From: Nitrososphaerales archaeon TH526
GTDB taxonomy: Archaea > Thermoproteota > Nitrososphaeria > Nitrososphaerales > Nitrososphaeraceae
Direction: 5' to 3'
DNA: 11,222 nt
NCBI GenBank assembly: GCA_014523665.1
Contig: JAATVR010000022.1
Location: forward strand, 1 to 11,222
Shown here: in pieces, positions 6,769 through 11,222 of the stretch
How the letters are laid out: each line of letters opens with the position of its first letter
Numbering within the stretch: the first letter of the stretch is position 1
Position numbers and translations under genes: made by a program
Notes under the pieces: model-generated
What the model was told of the DNA's origin: nothing
The model's input: only the letters and a program-made list of their open reading frames with translations
Databases searched by the model: none

Positions 6769-7230
6769 ATGCTATCAGCTGGAAAACCAGACCGCGAGAT
6801 AATTGACCAGCTTCAGATAAAGCGATCACAATATTATGAATACAAGTCCAGGTTGTTCCAACAATCAGCGGAGTTATTTGATCGATTCAACGATCAGAAT
6901 AGAGAGTCACTTATCTATCACAAAGAGCTACTATCGGAAAGGCTAATTCGCCTTTATAAGCAGGCAGAGTCAGATCTGACACAGAATACCCATACAGAAG
7001 GTGGTAATAATAGAGCCTCCATTTATCTAGCTGCCCAGAATATAGCTATTAATATCTTCAAACTAGAGAATGAAGGATTACGTATCCTAGCAAATGGACA
7101 AGGAAGGCAAATGAGGGGTCTTGAGGCCTACAACGAGAGAAGAGGCGTAGATCCTTCAATTTTACAAAAGGAGGAAACAGTCGCTTTCGATAACAAGAAT
7201 ACGGAATACGACGAATCCGAGATTTATTGA
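6769..7230 (+). CDS. Helix-turn-helix protein, N-terminally truncated by a stop
   Basis: The 153-residue product starts in the middle of an HTH: 'MLSAGKPDREIIDQLQIKRS' followed by 'QYYEYKSRLFQQ', the second and third helices of a resolvase-type domain. A long helical region follows ('LLSERLIRLYKQAESDL', 'NRASIYLAAQNIAINIFKL'), then a basic loop ('NGQGRQMRGLE') and an acidic tail. The order matches the decayed minus-strand gene at 4316-4951, including an 'A..N.A.FKL...G' stretch, so the two look like distant members of one family. The ATG follows the stop directly, and only a weak purine-rich stretch precedes it. The likely role is DNA binding, perhaps regulatory or linked to a mobile element or phage; no partner gene is intact nearby. 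Alternatively the frame is a relic with no product. Confidence 0.55.
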   Translation: MLSAGKPDREIIDQLQIKRSQYYEYKSRLFQQSAELFDRFNDQNRESLIYHKELLSERLIRLYKQAESDLTQNTHTEGGNNRASIYLAAQNIAINIFKLENEGLRILANGQGRQMRGLEAYNERRGVDPSILQKEETVAFDNKNTEYDESEIY

Positions 7231-7290
7231 ATTATCTAATTTCCCTATCTATGATCTGTGACCTCAATTCTAGAGATAGAAAACCAAGAA

Positions 7291-7317
7291 ATATGAAATA
7301 CATGAGTGATTTCATAT
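7291..7317. repeat. 9-base hairpin after the HTH gene
   Basis: ATATGAAAT (7291-7299) and ATTTCATAT (7309-7317) form a perfect hairpin with a 9-base loop, 60 bases past the HTH stop. There is no T-run directly after it. It may be a structured 3' end or an operator dyad. The 7231-7665 stretch otherwise holds only the micro-ORF listed below. Confidence 0.45.
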
Positions 7318-7505
7318 GACACAGTTATCTGTTATCTGTATGACTGACACCAATTCACTTACATTACTAGGATCCGATAATCCATTTGTTTACACCAAAT
7401 ACGCCGAATGTCAAATTGAATACAGATACAACAAGTACTAGCAAGATTAAAGATTAAGTGTTTGTGCAACCAGAAACAGAAATAAGTTTGCCATTTTCCA
7501 GGTGA

Positions 7506-7576
7506 TTATTGGTATCTCATTCTGGGACAAAAATAACCTTTTACGAAGGTATTCATGATTCTATTCACCTCCTTTT
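7506..7576 (-). other. Shine-Dalgarno sequence with a 16-codon ORF, likely gene-start remnant
   Basis: On the minus strand, AAAGGAGGTGA (7575-7565) is a full Shine-Dalgarno sequence, 8 bases before an ATG at 7556. The ORF reads 'MNTFVKGYFCPRMRYQ' and stops at 7506; the same frame then stays open to about 7365. The ideal ribosome-binding site contrasts with the short product, so this is probably the start of an eroded gene. A leader peptide is a weaker alternative. Confidence 0.3.
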
Positions 7577-7665
7577 ATTAAGGTAATTTTGATACTACCT
7601 TCTTGTTTTATTTACTTCACCTTAACAACGTCTAGTTGACCACTATGCAACCAATCCCCGAGCTC

Positions 7666-7827
7666 TTAGTGAGATGGCTTGGTTTCATTATTACCAGCAA
7701 GATCTAGATTTAGAAGAGTATAGTTGACTTGATTTAATAATGGCTTATTTGCTTCATCACCCTTCCATGCTTTCTCTTTTAGGTCGTAGGGTATTGTATC
7801 CCACCAATCATTGAAGCTTCTAGTCAT
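7666..7827 (-). CDS. Hypothetical 53-residue protein with leaderless promoter
   Basis: A minus-strand ATG at 7827 opens 'MTRSFNDWWDTIPYDLKEK' and 'AWKGDEANKPLLNQVNYTL', ending 'LAGNNETKPSH'. It is polar, Trp-rich for its size (three Trp), with no signal peptide or membrane helix, and I know no matching family. A TATA-like ATTTTAAA (7851-7858) is centred about 27 bases before the ATG, which fits a leaderless transcript and is the main reason to accept it. It could also be the first part of a longer, now shortened gene, since the sequence beyond its stop shows no coding character. Confidence 0.4.
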   Translation of the reverse strand: MTRSFNDWWDTIPYDLKEKAWKGDEANKPLLNQVNYTLLNLDLAGNNETKPSH

Positions 7828-7850
7828 TACCAGTGATCAGCATGACAAAC

Positions 7851-7858
7851 ATTTTAAA
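7851..7858 (-). promoter_or_regulatory. TATA box for the 53-residue ORF
   Basis: On the minus strand this reads TTTAAAAT, centred about 27 bases before the ATG at 7827, the spacing expected when transcription starts at the start codon. Confidence 0.4.
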
Positions 7859-7880
7859 GATTTAATCTATTTACTTGTGA

Positions 7881-8003
7881 CAGAAGACAAGGATAGGGGA
7901 ATACCATGATTACTACGGCTGGCTAACTGAAGAACAGATCCGGGCTTTACGCAACAGCAACATTTGGCAGATCATACCTGTGAACTTTCAGAATTGGAAT
8001 TAA
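7881..8003 (+). pseudogene. Short coding-like remnant without a start
   Basis: A 40-codon frame between two stops reads 'RIGEYHDYYGWLTEEQIRAL' and 'RNSNIWQIIPVNFQNWN'. It is aromatic-rich and protein-like but has no ATG, GTG or TTG at a sensible place, so it is probably the 3' end of a lost gene. I do not recognise it. It lies between the divergent 53-residue ORF and the 617-residue gene. Confidence 0.3.
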
Positions 8004-8014
8004 CCTGTAGACAT

Positions 8015-8039
8015 GATTTTAACAAATGAAACTTTAAAG
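8015..8039 (+). promoter_or_regulatory. Candidate TATA boxes for the 617-residue surface protein gene
   Basis: Two AT-rich elements precede the ATG at 8055: ATTTTAAC at 8015-8022 and CTTTAAAG at 8032-8039. The first would place the transcription start near 8044 and give a leader of about 11 bases; the second is too close for the ATG at 8055 but would fit a start at the second Met (8070). Confidence 0.35.
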
Positions 8040-8054
8040 GTATGTTAGAAAGAT

Positions 8055-9908
8055 ATGAAATTGAAACAAATGTATAGCGGGCCCTGTGCTTTTTTTACAA
8101 CTCCTTACAATTTTTTCTTACTATTAGGACTTTACGTTCTTTTTTCTTTCTTGGCCTTGACGGTACAATACACCACAGCACAGACTGCCATGCCGAGCCC
8201 CCAATCTATGAGCGCCATCGCGAAGCATTCTACACAAATTCCACAATATAACAATGGGAATAAAATGGCTTTACTTATAACTTCAGGTGATCAGATAACA
8301 GGACCTTCATTTGAAGATGCGGTTTGGACAAATGTTGCCATAGGATCAAATTCTATAGATAATAATACTACGGACTTCCCAAAATCTCCAGGAAGCCTAT
8401 TAAACAGAAATAGCAGTAGCAACTGTACTACCCCTACTGCCAAAGCTCCCACAAACGAAGTCCCTTTACGTACCAACATTACTATTGGTGGAAAAAATTA
8501 TATCATTGCCTATAATATTACTGGCAATGGTAATAGACTCAATAGTACTGCTGCTCAAGCTGGGATAGCAACTCTTCGATTAAACATAACTTCTTTTAAT
8601 GACGGAAATTTGACAATCGATCTTCCAAGAAAGATAATAGATTCCAAAATGCAAGGAAACAATGATACCCATTATGTAGTCTCCGAAAATGGTAGAAACA
8701 ATATTCATTGTGTAGAAGTCAAGAGCACTCAACAGTCAAGAATGCTAGGTATTGATTTTGTTAAAGGGATAGGACAAATCGCAATTATTGGATCTAACAT
8801 ATTTCCAAGTAATAATACAGCACCAACGGTTATGGTTCCTAAAGCTCCATTAATAGTTAATGAAAGCTCGCTCGTATTACTTAATGGAAGTGGGAGTCAC
8901 GACCTTGATGGTGAACCAGTCACATTTGAATGGAGACAGACATCCGGACCGAATGTTGAGCTAAAGTCAGGTAACGCAAGCTTCGCTACATTTACCGCCC
9001 CGACGGTATCAAATGATACTAGAATGTCATTTAATTTGCGAGTTAAAGACACAGCAGATTTAGCTGACAATGCAACTGAATCTGTCGTAGTTAAAGACAC
9101 TCCTCAACCACCTTTAGCACCTTCCCCTACAGGGGTTAATCCCACCTTAGCGTTACGTGTAATCTTTGATAATAATCTACCGTATTATTTTCTCTCCATT
9201 ATTGCTGCAGCTATGGTTATACCCTTAGCCATTGATATGATTCTAGCCTACAGAGAAAGATCCCGAGAAAATGCTTCTAGTGTAGTTGGCATGCCTGGAT
9301 TATATAGGACTTTGATGACTTTTGGTGTCATATTATTAGTTGGTACGGTCTTATTCTATATCCTCATCTTAATTACTGTGAATATTAATAATCCCAATCC
9401 TACTCTACAATCTTTGATTGATGTATTTAAGAATCTTGCTACTATACTCGGTACAGCATTAGCAACTATAATCGCATTCTACTTCGGAATGAAGGGGAAA
9501 GAAGAGGCCTCTGATAAGGCAGCTGCTGCTGCTGTTGCAGCAGTTACAAAGGGAACTGCAGAAGATAAAGCGCCGCCAGCGGTAGTAGATACTTTCCCTC
9601 GTGACGGTGCCTCTGATGTGTCACTTAATTCACTTGTTTCAGCATCATTCAGTAATCGAATGGACTCTTCAACAATAAATACAGATACATTCACTGTAAA
9701 GAAGGATGGTACTACTACTAACGTCCCAGGTACGGTGCATTTAAGCCCTGATGGTAAAAGCTGCATATTTCGTGCCGAACAGAACTTCTCTCCCGACACC
9801 AGATATCTTGCTATAATCGAGAAAGCAGTGAAAGACGAAGAGGGTAATGCATTGGTTTCCACTAAAACGTGGTTATTTAAAACTCTAAAATCTAACAGTA
9901 GTAGTTAG
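8055..9908 (+). CDS. Membrane-anchored surface protein: thaumarchaeal beta domain, PKD-like domain, three membrane helices, SbsA Ig-like domain
   Basis: The 617-residue product has a signal peptide ('FFLLLGLYVLFSFLALTV', residues 20-37, likely cut after 'YTTAQT'). Residues about 138-252 form a domain with 'NLTIDLPRKIIDSK' and 'GIGQIAIIGSNIFP', as in thaumarchaeal PEFG-type surface proteins. Residues about 256-348 form a PKD/REJ-like domain ('GSGSHDLDGEPVTFEWRQ', 'FTAPTV', 'FNLRVKD'). Three membrane helices follow (377-399, 419-443, 459-478), then an Ala-rich linker and an SbsA-type Ig-like domain (507-610: 'DTFPRDGASDVSLNS', 'LSPDGKSCIFRAEQNFSP'). About fifteen N-x-S/T sequons lie in residues 100-345 and almost none after 480, which supports a glycosylated outer part and an inner C-terminus. 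An adhesion or envelope role is inference. The gene stands alone and meets the minus-strand gene with a 4-base overlap. Confidence 0.85.
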   Translation: MKLKQMYSGPCAFFTTPYNFFLLLGLYVLFSFLALTVQYTTAQTAMPSPQSMSAIAKHSTQIPQYNNGNKMALLITSGDQITGPSFEDAVWTNVAIGSNSIDNNTTDFPKSPGSLLNRNSSSNCTTPTAKAPTNEVPLRTNITIGGKNYIIAYNITGNGNRLNSTAAQAGIATLRLNITSFNDGNLTIDLPRKIIDSKMQGNNDTHYVVSENGRNNIHCVEVKSTQQSRMLGIDFVKGIGQIAIIGSNIFPSNNTAPTVMVPKAPLIVNESSLVLLNGSGSHDLDGEPVTFEWRQTSGPNVELKSGNASFATFTAPTVSNDTRMSFNLRVKDTADLADNATESVVVKDTPQPPLAPSPTGVNPTLALRVIFDNNLPYYFLSIIAAAMVIPLAIDMILAYRERSRENASSVVGMPGLYRTLMTFGVILLVGTVLFYILILITVNINNPNPTLQSLIDVFKNLATILGTALATIIAFYFGMKGKEEASDKAAAAAVAAVTKGTAEDKAPPAVVDTFPRDGASDVSLNSLVSASFSNRMDSSTINTDTFTVKKDGTTTNVPGTVHLSPDGKSCIFRAEQNFSPDTRYLAIIEKAVKDEEGNALVSTKTWLFKTLKSNSSS

Positions 9909-10090
9909 TCAGGATACAATCCAGATCGGATGGTCATTTCGCCGCTTATTCTTGGATTTGGTATATTTTTCGATGCTGCTGCTTGATGTGCGTTAACCAC
10001 AATAACAGGTAACAAAGAGGAGATCGTCATCATAGTAGCAGCCGTTACCAGAGTAGCCTTAACAGCAAAGCAGCAGATAGTTACAACCAT
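9905..10090 (-). CDS. Small secreted or membrane peptide (61 residues)
   Basis: The upstream ATG at 10099 has the Shine-Dalgarno GGAGG only one base away, whereas the ATG at 10090 lies 10 bases from it, so I place the start at 10090. The product begins 'MVVTICCFAVKATLVTAA' and 'TMMTISSLLPVIVVNAHQA', a long hydrophobic stretch followed by a polar tail ('SKNIPNPRISGEMTIRSG') ending 'LYPD'. It could be a signal peptide with a short mature part, or a single-helix membrane protein. I know no family. It is convergent with the 617-residue gene, and the two stops share the bases TTAG. The hydrophobic run and the strong ribosome-binding site are the evidence; a chance ORF remains possible. Confidence 0.45.
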   Translation of the reverse strand: MVVTICCFAVKATLVTAATMMTISSLLPVIVVNAHQAAASKNIPNPRISGEMTIRSGLYPD

Positions 10091-10100
10091 TAATAACATT

Positions 10101-10105
10101 CCTCC
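10101..10105 (-). promoter_or_regulatory. Shine-Dalgarno GGAGG, decides start of the 61-residue gene
   Basis: GGAGG on the minus strand is 10 bases before the ATG at 10090 and only one base before the ATG at 10099; the former is the workable spacing. Confidence 0.45.
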
Positions 10106-10206
10106 CTATCTGTACCAATTCCTTTTTGTCGACTCCTGTAATGTGTGATCTTTCACAGCACCAGTCATGATGAATCTACGTTAAGTGTGATAGCGAGTGC
10201 ACTAAA

Positions 10207-10476
10207 TCATTTAGTTCTGATAACGATATCAGGATCCACAATTGTGAACTTATTCCTGACTGTCAAACCGCATATGACATCGGCCGAAGAAGCCGGAATC
10301 AAACTACCATTGAGTCGAATCTTTGATGAGATTGGCGCCATTGAATTAAAAAGATATCGCTCAACTGTTCGGTTTTCGCTTACTACATTGCTCCCAATTA
10401 AACCACGCAATAATTCTTTGATTCTCCTGACGCTCCAGCCAATGTCTTCAAAGCCCAAAAAGTAAGCCCAATCCAA
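10207..10476 (-). CDS. Unresolved ORF (minus strand preferred) in the 10100-10500 region
   Basis: The minus-strand frame (89 codons, TTG start) includes 'DIGWSVRRIKELLRGLIGS' and 'ENRTVERYLFNSMAPISSK', with an amphipathic basic helix, and ends 'VDPDIVIRTK'. The plus strand carries an equally long frame (10145-10465, GTG start) with 'AEEAGIKLPLSRIFDEIGA'. The two frames share their wobble positions, so codon bias cannot separate them. Neither has a clear promoter or ribosome-binding site, and neither shows a domain I recognise. I slightly prefer the minus strand because of the Trp/Gly content and helix pattern. Both could be non-coding remnants. Confidence 0.25.
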   Translation of the reverse strand: MDWAYFLGFEDIGWSVRRIKELLRGLIGSNVVSENRTVERYLFNSMAPISSKIRLNGSLIPASSADVICGLTVRNKFTIVDPDIVIRTK

Positions 10477-10505
10477 CCATCTCTATATCACAGTCTATAC
10501 TTATT

Positions 10506-10515
10506 TGCGATCGCA
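10506..10515. promoter_or_regulatory. Palindrome TGCGATCGCA upstream of a TATA box, possible operator
   Basis: A perfect 10-base palindrome ends 6 bases before the TATA box at 10522. Position and symmetry suit a dimeric regulator acting at the BRE/TATA region of the TPR gene. The GC-rich dyad stands out from AT-rich surroundings. Confidence 0.4.
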
Positions 10516-10521
10516 TCTACA

Positions 10522-10530
10522 TATAAAATA
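10522..10530 (+). promoter_or_regulatory. TATA box of the TPR gene
   Basis: TATAAAATA, centred at 10526, lies 23 bases before the second in-frame ATG (10549) and 11 before the first (10537). The spacing favours a leaderless start at or near 10549. Confidence 0.5.
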
Positions 10531-10536
10531 TTGCAG

Positions 10537-11222
10537 ATGTATCCAAAAATGCTAGAAAACTGTAATGAAGCGTTATTATTCAAGCCCGAAGATAGTACAG
10601 CACTAAGCAAAGCAATGGCTCTCGGTTTTCTGAAAAAATATACTGAAGCTATTGAATGTTGTGATAAAATCATAAAAATAGATCCAGATGATGCTGCTGC
10701 ATATACTAGTAAAGGACTTGCTCTTAACGAATTGAAAAAATATGATGAGGCGCTGGAATGTTGGAAAAAAGCTATAGATATTGATGATAATTATGTTGGT
10801 ATATGGAGCAAGAAAATCCATTCTCTGCAAGATTCGACGGGACATGATGATTCTAATCTAATTCGTGTTCTTATTACCAAATTGGCTAGTAAGGCTACAT
10901 CATATGCATTTCTAAGGAAATATAATGAAGCCCTGGAATGCAATAATAGAGCGTTGGAGCTTGATCCGAACAGTACTGATAACCTGATTAACAAATCGTG
11001 GGCACTAAACGCATTGAAAAAGTATGATGGGGCTATGGAATGCAGCAATAAAGCCTTGGAGCTTGATCCAAACAGTGCCTGGGCATTCACTAACAAAGCA
11101 TGGGCTCTTAACGGATTAAAGAGACATGATGAGGCTCTGAAATGCAGCAATAAAGCCTTGGAGCTTGATCCAAACAGTATTCCTAATTGGTATACGTCAT
11201 TACATGATCAAAGTTTAGAATA
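10537..11222 (+). CDS. Tetratricopeptide repeat (TPR) protein, 3' cut by window end
   Basis: The frame from ATG 10537 stays open to the window end (228 codons). It encodes TPR units near residues 22-49, 56-83, 116-143, 150-177 and 184-211, with the usual pattern of a small residue, 'KKYDEALECWKKAIDID' or 'KYNEALECNNRALELDPNS', and the next unit 34 residues later. A Cys recurs at the same place in each unit (ECC, ECW, ECN, ECS, KCS). A roughly 32-residue insert ('IHSLQDSTGHDDSNLIRVL') separates units two and three. There is no signal peptide, so it is likely cytoplasmic. TPRs bind protein partners; the partner is unknown. The TATA spacing suggests the start could instead be Met5 (10549). The antisense ORFs here are shadows of the repeats. 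Confidence 0.85.
   Translation, partial: MYPKMLENCNEALLFKPEDSTALSKAMALGFLKKYTEAIECCDKIIKIDPDDAAAYTSKGLALNELKKYDEALECWKKAIDIDDNYVGIWSKKIHSLQDSTGHDDSNLIRVLITKLASKATSYAFLRKYNEALECNNRALELDPNSTDNLINKSWALNALKKYDGAMECSNKALELDPNSAWAFTNKAWALNGLKRHDEALKCSNKALELDPNSIPNWYTSLHDQSLE
10937..11178 (+). repeat. 102-base periodic direct repeats inside the TPR gene
   Basis: A 38-base block is identical at 11039-11076 and 11141-11178, exactly 102 bases (34 codons) apart. A third copy at 10937-10974 matches at 33 of 38 positions. Identity at the DNA level, including wobble bases, points to recent duplication of a TPR unit. Confidence 0.85.

Noticed and set aside
9479..9862. Minus-strand 127-residue ORF within the 617-residue gene
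   Set aside because: Antisense of the Ala-rich linker and Ig-like domain, where low-complexity codons keep the opposite frame open.
10603..11150. Minus-strand ORFs over the TPR gene
   Set aside because: They mirror the TPR repeats, giving repeated antisense text; the plus frame is a standard TPR.
10937..11178. Regular direct repeats as a possible CRISPR array
   Set aside because: The period is 102 bases, all copies are in one reading frame, and the spacers are coding TPR sequence.

Overview
The window looks like an accessory, partly decayed region from an ammonia-oxidising thaumarchaeon (Nitrososphaerales, perhaps Nitrosocosmicus-like). This is inferred from an AT-rich sequence, TATA boxes about 25 bases before several start codons (leaderless archaeal transcripts), a surface-protein domain with the 'LTIDLPRKIIDSK' signature of thaumarchaeal PEFG-type proteins, a short collagen-like protein, an Asp-box beta-propeller and a TPR protein. 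No taxonomic marker gene is present, so the assignment rests on protein style alone.

Left part (1-4170): a tyrosine-recombinase fragment cut off by the window start and lacking the C-terminal catalytic residues; on the minus strand, the N-terminal half of an M32 (Taq-type) carboxypeptidase without its metal-binding half; a collagen-like secreted protein broken by a frameshift and a stop; and, joined directly to it, a long sortilin/BNR-type propeller gene whose 5' end is missing. The collagen/propeller join looks like a deletion junction near 1760-1780.

Middle part (4171-8003): a gene graveyard. It holds a minus-strand helix-turn-helix (HTH) gene with three frame disruptions (one a 13-base tandem duplication), a RadA-like fragment, a plus-strand HTH gene of similar layout with an in-frame stop near its start, and several short open stretches with stops. 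Two small minus-strand genes look better supported: a Cys/His-rich 105-residue protein (5896-6213) and a 53-residue protein (7666-7827). Each has a TATA box at the distance expected for a leaderless transcript.

Right part (8055-11222): an intact 617-residue membrane-anchored surface protein (signal peptide, thaumarchaeal beta domain, PKD-like domain, three membrane helices, SbsA-type Ig-like domain), a small minus-strand secreted or membrane peptide with a strong Shine-Dalgarno sequence, an unresolved antisense ORF pair, and a TPR protein that runs off the window end.

I see no operon that acts as one pathway, and no CRISPR array, tRNA, rRNA or complete transposase. The most notable items are the collagen/propeller junction, the predicted inside location of the C-terminal Ig-like domain in the 617-residue protein, the two related HTH genes in decay, and the small leaderless genes.
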